Assembly (NCBI RefSeq): GCF_000972845.2
Contig: NC_040020.1
Span: forward strand, 1,550,669-1,614,668
Direction of reading: 5' to 3'
DNA from: Larimichthys crocea
Taxonomy: Eukaryota; Chordata; Actinopteri; Sciaenidae
DNA: 64,000 nt
A program made the position numbers and the translations under genes. Shown in pieces: positions 34,526-45,311 of this stretch. Under the pieces are notes generated by a model, which did not search any database, was not told the origin of the DNA, and saw only the letters and a program-made list of their open reading frames with translations. Position 1 is the first letter of the stretch. Each line of letters opens with the position of its first letter.

Positions 34526-37185
34526 CACAAGTGTACAAAACCTTGCCATTAGTATTTTTAGTCTTTTAGCACCTTGTTTTGGCAGCATGTTCACTACTTT
34601 TATCTAGTAGCTCGGTAATGGGCCAGAGCCAACGGTACACACATGCACCTACACACACACTACACAAATATAAACCACTATTGCAGACACACATGAGCAA
34701 ACACACACACACACACACATCTGCATACACACTTTAAAGTTGAGTCCTTCCTCATGTCGATGGTCTTCAGAGATACGGCGTCCTCTCTTCACCTGGCCCC
34801 GGGCATCACAGCCCCATTTCTGCATCAGAATGTCAAGCTTGTTCAGTTTTTTTTTTTTCTCTCTCTCTCTCTGCCCATTTAGTGCATCCCAGTAGAGTTT
34901 CTGTCTGCTGGTATGTCTGTCTGATTCTGTTTGTCCATCTCATCAAAGCCCGCTTTTCCTAATAGAAGCACCATCTGTCTCTCCGTTCAAACTGTCTGTC
35001 CATCTGTTTGTCTGCGCATATGCATGCCTGTCTCTCGCTCTCTCTCTCTCTCTGGGCCTGTCTGTCTCTCTCTCTCTGTCTTTCTCTTCAGTTACCGTAT
35101 CAATCTTGTTGTTAATTCATCACATAGTCCATCCGCCGATTTTCCCCATCAATCTATCCATCTGTTTATCCATCTATGTGCGTGCAAGAGAGAGACAGTT
35201 AAGAGGTACGTGGTATCGAAATGCATTTTTTTTGCATCCGCGTACCAGAATGCGTCTTGTTTTGTAGTTATAGACGCGACTAAAACATTTCGACTTTGTC
35301 TGTGGAAACGTGAATCACAAGTCATTACATTACCGAATAGCTAATGTGGTTGGAAACGTGTGGATGGCTGTGGAAGTAAAATCCATAAAATGTTATATTA
35401 GATTCATTTATTTGGAAATTAGATGAATCTATAAATACACTCGTTGGGATGCTGGGTCATTGCTGCTGCAGACCAAATGATCCAGAGAGTAATATGAAGT
35501 ATTTGCATTAAAAGAATATTGAGAGTACAACAAATAACTGAATGAAGATAAATGCACCTGCAGATAGCAGACCTGCAAACGTTAGGGAGATTAACAGCAT
35601 ATGTTGAGTACCCACAATAATGCATCACTGGTTCTCTATTAGATTTTCTAAGTAGATGTTCTGGTGTGAATCACTAGCTGTTAACGTAGCCATACAGACA
35701 GAAGGCCAATATAGAAAATGTAGAAGTAAAAGATATAAGTGGAATGAAAGAATACAGCATTATTTACTGAAAAACAAGACAGGTGAGATACACTGAGTGA
35801 CCAAAAAACAGCAAACCATGCTGTTCACTACACTACTGTGTACCTGTTTCAGTCTGAGTGCTGAGCGGTCGAGCGTTCACGGCCGCTCCCTCTCTCCCCG
35901 CTCTGTGAACACAGCTGTCAACCCGCAGCCACAGCCTCAACGAGCACAGAGCTGTATTAGAAACTCTCCTCAAGAGGAAGGAGAGTGGCCCCGGTCCAAA
36001 AAAAATTCAAGAGGTTTATCACGAGGCTGGTTTGCAAAATGAATTTTGTAAATTTCACCAAATCCGGCACGTTGGTTTCTAAATTGGCCGACACCGGCGG
36101 GTTTTCAAGGATGGCCTCACCGCATCGCCTTGAAATGTTCGCATGTTTGATGAACGTGCGTCAGTCAGTCTCTTTTGAGTTTGGGAAGGTTTATGTGATT
36201 TCTGAAAACCAGAGAACTTTACAACAGACACAACATCGATGGCACAGCCTTCTTGGCACATTTTCATTCTGTTCATCTCTGAAAACAAAGACCTCTGTCA
36301 TAGAACCACAGAAAAATGTACTCTGATTCAAGAGGATTAATATTTGTACATTTGAATTTAATAAAACACCCACCCAACGAGCAAAGGAAACTAAGCTATG
36401 GGGCATCAACCTTTACAGCAAATTGTAAATGGAAAGACATTAGCTGTAGTAAGGTGATGCAGAAAATACTTCACACCGGATTTAACTAAACTTGTACCAT
36501 ATGCTCTTAGTACCTTTCTCCCCAGCATCACACCAAAAGCATGCACACATCTTAGCGATGCATGTGGGGATTTGTAGTTTTCTGTGGGAGCTCTCCTGAG
36601 AGGGTTCGTACACACATATACACATTCACATAAACTCGTACGTAGACGCATAGAAATAAGTTTTACGTTATAACATGTTTGCCATCTGTATCGACTAATC
36701 TACATATACATTACAATACATTTGTTTTGTAATTTGACTGCAAGTTAAATGTTCAGTATTGTGTAACATCAGGAAAAAATATAATAGTACCTCTTTAGTA
36801 AATGTCAAACAATTTAAGAGAACAAAATGTCCTGAGATGTAGGAATAAACGAATAAAATATGACTGCAGATTCGACCTTGGAATTCAAATTTAAAGTTAA
36901 AACCTCATTAAAACTCGAAACAAAACTGCTACTGTACGTTCAGCTATGCACCATTCAACACAGACCTAGGAAGGAAGCTTGGACACAGTACATGGTGCCG
37001 TAATCAGACACATGGAGAAATATATTTTTACATTGTCTGTAGAGTTACAGTACATGCATATGCTATGTGCATGAACGCAGGTCAGAAATATTCAAGCACA
37101 GCAGCATTGCAGAGGGAACAGAAACAACAATAGCCCAGAGCAGTTCGTTGAGACAGTGCAATACAACCAGGCAGCATTAATTCAT

Positions 37186-37458
37186 TTTCCATAGCTGCTT
37201 ACTCACTTTCAGGGTCACAGGGGTGCTTGAGCCGATCCTACGGAAAAGGCAGAAAAACCACTAATGTATAAACAGACAAACAAATTCAAACCTGAGGGCA
37301 ATTTTAAATCTTCACTTCACCGGATTTGGATGCGGCGGCGGCGGAGGGGAAACCAGCACAAACACGGGAAGAACATGCAAAGTTTTACACTAAAGCGGCT
37401 GAGATTTAAAACCCCGGCTTTGAGCTGTGATCATTAACCGCTGAGCCGCAGAGCTCGG
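37186..37458 (-). mobile_element. Degenerate tRNA-related SINE/short retroelement, minus strand
   Basis: On the + strand it reads ATTCATTTTCCATAGCTGCTT, then CAGGGTCACAGGGGTGCTTG, a GAGGGCAATTTTAAATC phrase, CACGGGAAGAACATGCAAAG, and finally AACCGCTGAGCCGC (pieces given separately). This order matches a very widespread fish repeat that starts ATTCATTTTCC and has GGGAGAACATGCAAACTCC near its other end. That end, read on the minus strand, is tRNA-like (GGCTCAGCGGTTAATGATC as an A-box-like region and GGGGTTTTAAATC where a B box would lie). It is strongly diverged, with a GCG expansion at about 37332-37343. Confidence 0.65.
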
Positions 37459-37722
37459 TCCCACGTTATCCCCTTCTTTTTAAGACAACTTAGACGAGGT
37501 CAGCTGTGGCAGGAATGGGTGAGCATTGGAACAGAAAGTCTGCGCTGACAGGCACACCTCGAGGTGCACCTCGGGGTTTGGCACAGAGGTTTAAGGTGCT
37601 GTGAAGCTCAAACAGCACAGTTTAGAGATGTCGGCAGAGTGATTTCCTCCAGGTAGATACACAGCAACCGGTACATAGCTCTTAGGCTTCCTGTGTGACA
37701 AAATGGAAAGATTTAACAGCGC

Positions 37723-37724
<2 letters not shown>

Positions 37725-37754
<30 letters not shown>
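37725..37754. repeat. (GT)n microsatellite
   Basis: About 15 TG units. Confidence 0.95.
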
Positions 37755-37755
<1 letters not shown>

Positions 37756-37928
37756 ACGTCTGTGTAACTCCGCGTGCATGTGCTGGTGTATCTAATCCTC
37801 TAGTTTATCCATCCAGTTCAACAGATGTTAGAGTTTGAAATCCAGCCTGGAATCATTAGCAGTAATTTACCTCATAATTACAACCTGATTACTCACAAAC
37901 ACTCCCGTGCACAAAAACCGACGCGCAC

Positions 37929-39890
37929 AGGGTAACACTTTACAATGCAGTGCACAAAATGGTGAGTTACTAAGGAACGAGCGAGGGATGCATCAGGAGG
38001 GTAGTAGAATAAATGAGTATATGTAGATGATGATGAGAGAACAGACTGGGAGATCCTAATGAATCATCAGATAATGATACATTCATAAATATCTGTGATT
38101 GGACGTACTTCTTTACTTCTTTAAGAGTAAGTAATTCCTGACTAACTCCGAACTTAATCATTCACTCATTAAGTAGTCACAATCATTATTTAATCATTAC
38201 TTTTTTTTTTTTTGCCAAAGTAAAGTGTTGTATTGCACTGATTAACTAGTCCTTCATTACTTTATAATGATGACAATTAAGAGTTTTGCACGATTACTTC
38301 AACTTAACAATCAGTTCCAGAGACAGCAGAATTTCCCAAAGGCACCATAACATGTATTCATATTAACATCGAGTAACGATGATACCTGTGTAACAAAGCA
38401 CGGAGCAGTTTGGAACTCCACAGTCCAGTCCAACCGCAACAAAGATGGACAGACAAGCTTTCTTTGTTCATGGAGGCCAGCAGGAACGAAGCGTCCAGCA
38501 TCTCTGGACCGAACTTTAAATGTTTACAGAACTAAGTAGTGCAGAATTCTTTTCTCAATGTTCAGAGACGATGTCGAGGCCACACACAAGTTGTTCTAAC
38601 GTGTTCGTTTACAATCAGGAACACAGCAGCACGTTTGCATTGAATTAACCTGAATTAATCTAGAAGAAGAAGAAGAAGATATACTTTATTAATCCCTCAA
38701 TGGGGAAATTCTTTTTTCACTCTATTTTATTTTGACATGCATTTTAACCCAGACACACACATGCAGTACAAGGTACAAGGGCTCATAGACATGCAATTGT
38801 GGAGAGAGATGGTGGAGTGATGGGCAGCCCCCCTGAGAAGCGCCCAGCGAGCGGTTGTGGGGGATCAGTGCTTTGCTCAAGGGCACCTCGGCAGTGCCCA
38901 GGAGGTGAACTGGCACCTCTCCAGCTACCAGTCCACCTTCCTTATTTTTGGTCCATGTGGGACTTGAACCGGCCACCCTCCGGTTCCCAAGCCAAGTCCC
39001 AATGGACTGAGCCCCCCTCGAAGTGCCGTCTTTCTTTAAAAAGGAGGAAGGACTGACTGATTTAGTATTACTGATGGAGAATAAGCTTTAACCAAGAAGT
39101 ATCATGGCAATACTTTAAAAAGTAAGTAACAAAGAGTTAATCCTCTAACTTTTATGATTCCTTGCACATGTTCCCACTGTACATCTACGGTTTCAGCACT
39201 TTGGCTGCTAATGATCTGACAGCAAACAGAGAGCGAGACACTTTAAAAGGCACAGCTGCCTTCAGGTACATCATGTTTCAACATGCTTCCAGTTAATTAG
39301 GTCAATGCTTACTTAGTTAATTCCACGACGTAAAGGCGCTGAGCCGCACGTGGGGCGTCGTCGCGACTGTAGATTCGGACACCTTCGATAGTACGCGGCT
39401 ACAGGAAGAAGGAAAGACGCAGAAACAGTCTGAATTTGTTTTGTTTTAAATGAATCGGAGAAATCCAATAACTAACTGACTCATTACTTAAACTGCAAAA
39501 CTAACATGCCCAATCAATACGCCATCATCACGTTGACTTTGGGAGACACAAACGGGTTAAATAATCATGGAAGTAATGAAGGACTACTTAGTAACGACTC
39601 GGTAACTTTACTTGTGGCCGCAGTGAGAGAGACTAATGATTAAGTACTGGGTAATTAATGAGTCGTTACTAGTCTTGTGCCTCTGTGACTGATTCCGAGT
39701 TAATGATGAACTGCTCGCGAGGAGAGTGGTCAGTGTGTGTGTCGTATTAGAGTTCCCTGAATAAATCGTTACCTGCTGATTAATTAATATAGTATCTCCC
39801 GCTCTGTTTTCTAGTACGCCATCATTATTTAACCTCGATTTACAGGAACTATTATTAATGATTAATCAATGAGCGTTATGTCATTTTTTT
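37929..39890. repeat. Old AT-rich DNA-repeat region with ACACTTTAC termini and TTACTTAGTAAC-like phrases
   Basis: GGTAACACTTTACAATGC at about 37931 and, inverted, GTAAAGTGTTGTATTGCAC at about 38221-38239 look like the two termini of a roughly 310-bp element. Phrases such as GTGAGTTACTAAGGAAC, TTAAGTAGTCAC, CTACTTAGTAACGACTCGG and GGGTAATTAATGAGTCG recur on both sides of the SINE at 38661-39018 and up to about 39890. They resemble fish non-autonomous DNA repeats with TAAAGTGTTACC ends, but all are heavily mutated and individual element borders are uncertain. Confidence 0.4.
38661..39018 (-). mobile_element. tRNA-derived SINE (copy 1), minus strand
   Basis: On the minus strand the head has a good B box, GGTTCAAGTCC (38960-38970 on +), and upstream an A-box region, CTCAGTCCATTGGGACTTGG. 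A central domain includes AGTGCCCAGGAGGTGAACTG (seen on +), and the tail reads GGGATTAATAAAGTATATC followed by (TTC)n at 38661-38679. The same element is present at 43306-43632. The tail closely matches the 3' end of the LINE at 23162, the arrangement by which SINEs use a LINE's reverse transcriptase. The outermost head bases differ from copy 2, so this copy may be slightly rearranged at 39012-39018. Confidence 0.85.
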
Positions 39891-40029
39891 AAGGACCTAC
39901 TCCCCAATTCTTTTGTGCCGTAGCGAGGCGGAGCTGCTGCTGCTGCTGCGGCACAAGAGCCTGTGGGATGGAGACTGAATTTTGGAGTTTTTTGAAATCG
40001 TGCTCTTGCTCTCTCTACCTTTTTGTCTC

Positions 40030-40082
<53 letters not shown>

Positions 40083-43000
40083 CACATGTGTTTTTTTTTT
40101 CTTTAGACAAGTGGTGATCCATTACACTGTCAGCTCTTTCCCATGATGCTTAACAGCAACAGGAACATTGTGTCTGGTGAAAATGACTTCATCCTCTTGG
40201 AAGACAATACCACCTCATTCCTTTATTTCCCTCAGACTGCCTCTTTCTCCACTGATCCCTCATTCTGCCTCTTACAGTCTATACCGTACCGAATTCCCCA
40301 CGTCTCTATCAGTCCGTCCCTCTACCTCTCTGCATCACTTGTCTTCTTATTTTCCACCTGCGACTCATTTTTTCACCTGTGCTTCTCTCTCTCTCTTCTC
40401 TCTGTCTGCCTTAAATATATTCTGTGTCTTTTTGTCTTAGACTCTATGGCGATATGGTTCTTGAGTGAGGGCTGATGGAGCTATAGCAGCCTCCCTTGCT
40501 TGTACAAAATCGTAACGTGACACACAGACGCTGAATTCTCAGTTTCACTTCTCTCTCTCATGCACACACACACACACAGCAAGAAAACATTTATTTTGAT
40601 ATGGTGGAGTGATTAGCATCTCACTCTACCAAGCCCCAGGCGGACTGACCTTGGTTGTCCGTTTTCATGCAAAGTGAATACAGTAGGTGTCGAGTTTTAC
40701 AGACAGCATTAACTGTTAGTAGTTTGCTGTTGTAGTAATCTGACACAATTCTTTCTATTCTTGCATTTACCAGAATAAAATCTATTTTCCAGTACACTGT
40801 GTATCGTCTGTGTGAGTGATTCAATTGATTTTTCTTTCAAAATATCAGAACCAAATATACCCCAAAAGACTCCATCGGCGGTATTTTATCATGCGTTTAG
40901 CCGAATAACAAGTGCAATCGGTGTACTAATCTTGTTGCATTAAGACCATATCCAAACGCACTTGTAATTTTAATTTTCAAGTCTATGCGTGGTGTGAACA
41001 TTGCAGAGAAGTCATTATGCGGTCCCTGCTGCAACACATTCCTCCCAGCCTTTATCTATTTCATTCTCGTTACAACGCAAGAGAGAATATTTTTTTAAAG
41101 GTTTCTGAAAACTTGCAGTCGTTGCTTTTTAATGGTACGGTCCATTTTTAATGAAAATATCAGGAGGGTAAACCAGCAAGCTGTTGATAAATCATGCAGG
41201 GATGACTTAATCTCTCACAAAACATGTTTGTTATCCGAAAAATCGAAGCAGCGACACTGTGTTCTCAGCTTTTAAAAAATATATATGTAGGACTCCCTTA
41301 ATCTTTCTGTCTGACAGCTTGTTTGGAACAGTGATGTAACCTGTCTTTTGTTCGGCAATCACTCCCTAAATGTTCATTTACTGAGGATTAAAACTTCAAT
41401 TCGGTCTAATAACTGTGATAAGGGGAGACACTGTCAGGACGTGATGTCAACATGCTCGAAAATTGGCACTTGAGCGTTTTAAATTGGGACATCTAATCAC
41501 CCGAGTGTCCCAAATCTTGAAGGGGTGCATGGTCCCATGGGAGTCTAGATATATATGATCTACATTTTCTTTTTTTAAGTCTAGTTAAAAGTCTTGCTGC
41601 TGCCTTTTGAATGAGCTGTATGACAGGGAGCGTTAACAGCCGAGGCAAGAAAAGCAGGAATTACTGTTATCTCCATGTGAGGGGGATAAAGCATGAATAT
41701 CTTAAGGATGAGAAAGACTTTCTCCTTGGAGGAGCTCGCCGTTGATAAAACAGGGCGAACAATCCTCGGTACTTGACCTTTTTTAAACTTAAACTCTGCT
41801 CAAAAATAGCAGCGCGTTAATAGTTTTTTTTTTACGTGTTCGCACCTTTTTCCTGATGTCAGACAGACACTTCTGCAGAGAGGTGACATTGTCGAAATGA
41901 CGGCATCGACGGTGTTTCTGCCTCGTTATTCTCAGGTTATAAATGTTGTTTTTGATGAGTATTTTTTTGCACAATCATCCGTGTGAAATTAACTCCAATG
42001 AGGATTTGATTGGTGTTTTCGAATGCTAGTGGAAACGCCAAATTATCCGCCGATGCCCTCAGAATATTTGTGTTCTTTTGTGGCTTAATTTCCCAAATAA
42101 ATATCAGCACCTTTCCTTGCGATGCCTCATTTACATGCTACTCATTGTGTTTCATTCCGCCGCCCTCCCTCCTCGCACTGTGCCAGGTGTGCACGTCACT
42201 GCACAAACGCGCATCTCGAGTTGATGTAAATGCCAACATGTCGCGGCGTGCAGTCTGACTGACGTGGAGAGTTACCTGTTGAAGGCCTTGTGGTAGGTGA
42301 ATAATAAAAGAAATGGAATGTGACTTGTAATTACTGTCGAGTGAAACGTGCACCAATGACATGAGCTGAATAGGTGAAATCATTATGGATTATAGCTTTC
42401 ACTTAGATCCCAAACCTCAAGAGAAGTTGATTTAAATTATCCATTTCCACGGTGAAATTGAACTTTAAAGAGTCATTACAATCAGACCGGAGCCTCGGCT
42501 GATATCGGAACAGACGCGCCTTTTATCTTTTGCTACACAGAAGAGGAAGAGGGGGGGGATGCATTGACTTGCAGTGAATGAGCTGTAACACATGTTCATG
42601 CTTCATATGAATCTTCATCTTTTGAAATTATACATTTTGTTCCCGTTCCAAGAACTCAGAGATGTGCCAAGTTTGTGGTCGCATATGTGTGCGTGTGTGT
42701 GCGTTCCATACATGTGTGCACACACATGTGCAACAGTCTCCTCTCTCTACAGTATTTTCCCACACAATGACAGCCCATTCAAATCCAATTAAAGCGACAC
42801 AGAGGGCTCCGCAGCATCATTCATTCATCTGTCACTCATACTGTCCCCCCCTGTCTATCTCTCTCTCCTCCCTCTGTTGCCCGTGGATGGCTGGGTGGTA
42901 ACTGGGTGGGTGAGCTCCATCACCTCCTCGTTTTTTTATCGCTCTGTCTCTCCCTTTCGTACTTTGTGTCGTGAGCTGAGAGCGCAGGGTGAACGTGTCT

Positions 43001-43305
43001 TACCTGGCGTGATGTCAAGATGTTTATTTGGATAGAAGGGAATGTGCTGTGATTGTGTGTTTGGATTTCTGCTCATCCAGTAATGTCATGTCATTTTAAG
43101 CCGTATGTCAAGACTTAATTAAAGGTTTGCCACAATGTAGCTGCAAAAAGACTACGAGGGCAAGTAAAGTGTTTATTAATGTACTTCCTCATATGAGGCC
43201 TTTACTTAGATATAAAGAATTAATGAATGAATGCACAATATATAGATGAATTCATATATAATAACATTTTTATTAGTTATAAACAGTGACTACAGGGTGC
43301 TTTTA
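39891..43305. other. Intergenic; no recognised gene
   Basis: It holds a long GT tract (40031-40076), pyrimidine-rich DNA (about 40205-40435) and otherwise unremarkable AT-rich sequence. The open frames around 40143-40475 come from the pyrimidine bias and carry no motif. Confidence 0.6.
40031..40076. repeat. (GT)n microsatellite followed by (CG)n
   Basis: About 23 TG units followed by CGCGCGC. Confidence 0.97.
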
Positions 43306-43632
43306 GAGATACTTTATTTTATTAATCTGTTTTTTATTTTACATGCATTTTTAACCTAGAACACACACACACACACACACACACATGCAGTCCAAGGGCT
43401 CATAGACATGCAATGTGGAGAGAGATGGTGGAGTGATGGGGAGGAGCGCCCTGCGAGCAGTTGGGGGGGTTCAGTGCCTTGCTCAAGGGCACCATGGCAG
43501 TGCCCAGGAGGTGACCTGGCACCTCTCCAGCTACCAGTCCACCTTCCATATTTTTGGTCCATGTTGGACTTGAACCGACCACCCACCGGTTCCCAAGCCA
43601 AGTCCCTATGGACTGAGCTACTGCCACCCCAC
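43306..43632 (-). mobile_element. tRNA-derived SINE (copy 2), minus strand
   Basis: The same family as 38661-39018. On + it reads CATGCAGTCCAAGGGCTCATAG, CTTGCTCAAGGGCACCATGG, CCAGGAGGTGACCTGGCACC and GGACTTGAACCGACC (separate pieces), ending GAGCTACTGCCACCCC. On the minus strand this gives GGGGTGGCAGTAGCTCAGTC with a clean A box and the B box GGTTCAAGTCC. The 3' tail is damaged (ACTTTATTTTATTAATCTG), and a CA tract (about 43362-43385) has expanded within the body. It lacks about 18 bp present in copy 1 after GTGATGGG. Confidence 0.85.
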
Positions 43633-44856
43633 AATTAAAACTGCTGAACATGATGTAAGTGATAAACATTTACACGAAACACCTCTGAAGTGCAGCAGTT
43701 GATGTTTTACACTGCAAATTAAAATATACACATCTTATGATTGGTTATTCATAAACAAAAAGAAATCCAGAACTGCTGATGTAAAACCACAAAACATTTC
43801 TTTAATCGTCATGTAGGAACCATCGATGGCGAGTTTGATGGTGTGTCTCCATGCTGCTCTGCATGTTATAACAGAGACCCAGCTGCTAATCCAGGGACCT
43901 ACCGCTCTCTGAGAGACAAAGCTAACATGGCACTGACAGGGTGTCCCTTTTGGCAGAGTCCGAAGCGATCCCTTTCCAAGACCGACAAAACACTATCGCC
44001 ACAAAACAGGAGAGCGCCCCACTGCCAAATGTCACCCCTCTCTTGGAAAAACAAACCTCTTCAAGAGCCATAACCACAACATCCATTAGGGTTAGGTGCA
44101 GTGCATCAGCAGGATGGACTCTAACTGGGCGACAGTGACGATGAAGCAAACGATGTGTTGTCGGAAGCAGCTCCAGTGAAGCCACGAGCTTTGCATGAAG
44201 CAAAGAAGTGATTAAACCTGATGCAACCCTTAAATAATAAAATCATTTTGCTCTTAGGTGTTGCAGATATTATAGCGCCATGTAAGCTGTAACAGACGGA
44301 ACCATGAGGTGTGATCGCAAGGTCTGTTTCAACAACAAGTGCACACAGTAGTAACATATTTGTGCATGTTTTTTTTGGGGTGAAATGTGTGTAAGTTTGT
44401 GGTCTGGGTGAATTGTGAATGTTACTGCTCTTGTAAAGTGTTTTTTTTTTAGTAATGTGTGTGCTTGAAATTGTTCATAGAGTCCTGGCGAGCACATCCC
44501 AGGTGCTATTCGATTGGGTAGTATATTTTAAAAAATGTATACTATTTTATTGTTTCTAACTGAAGGTATGGTTCCTCCTTACTTGCCCTTTGTTTTATTA
44601 CAGCTAACGCTTATTAAATGCAGCTATGAGTACCTGGTAACTTCCATTGCTGACATGCATTTCTCTACATTACAAGCAGGTTAGCACTGAATATATGTGA
44701 ACAGCTACTGTGCTCGAACATGCTTCAAATGTGCATCAGGCGTGATTTGTGTACGTTACCTTCAGACTGCTTGGTAAGTGCTTATTTCATGGAGTGCGTT
44801 TTGACTGTTGGGTTGATAAAAGTGCGTGTGTGTGTATGAGAGAGGGAGAGAGGAAG

Positions 44857-44860
44857 TGTG

Positions 44861-44914
<54 letters not shown>
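44857..44914. repeat. (GT)n microsatellite
   Basis: About 28 units with one GC interruption. A GAGA-rich stretch precedes it. Confidence 0.97.
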
Positions 44915-44916
<2 letters not shown>

Positions 44917-45266
44917 AGAGGGGCACTGCAGGGAGCACTGTTTCCATTAATGTCTGTGCTAAGATGCAACTCAGCTTTCTGAATTATGTAAATGAGGTGC
45001 TGTAAATTCATGACAGAATCAATGGCTTTCATTTTTATCAAATCAATCAGGCCTCCATCAGTCCGCACTACTGTAGGACCCACACACAATCTCTCACATA
45101 CACCCACACACACACGCACACACACACCGGCCGACACAAACACACCGCAAGGCCTTATATTAATCCTGCCAAGACAGGCCTTAGAATAATGAGTTTTGGA
45201 ATGATGTGTATACAGTCATAAATATAATTTTTGCTTTTAACCATCAGCTGATTCATGATAATGTGC

Positions 45267-45270
<4 letters not shown>

Positions 45271-45310
<40 letters not shown>
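45271..45310. repeat. (GT)n microsatellite
   Basis: About 20 GT units. Confidence 0.97.

Positions 45311-45311
<1 letters not shown>

Larger units (their letters stand above)
28167..37185. other. Intergenic; no recognised gene
   Basis: No exon with a recognisable family motif. It includes CA at 29461-29493, a purine/pyrimidine-biased patch at about 30050-30390, imperfect GT/CA tracts at about 32733-32754, 33279-33304, 33999-34020 and 34492-34520, poly-T near 34340-34357 and 34846-34858, and CT tracts at about 35036-35055. The 31440-31900 and 35850-35960 stretches have the CpG-containing, non-simple look of old mobile DNA but show no termini I can define. Confidence 0.55.

Noticed and set aside
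35797..36326. Two overlapping plus-strand frames with CpG-containing sequence
   Set aside because: No domain recognised and no splice context; possibly old repeat DNA, but no termini could be defined.
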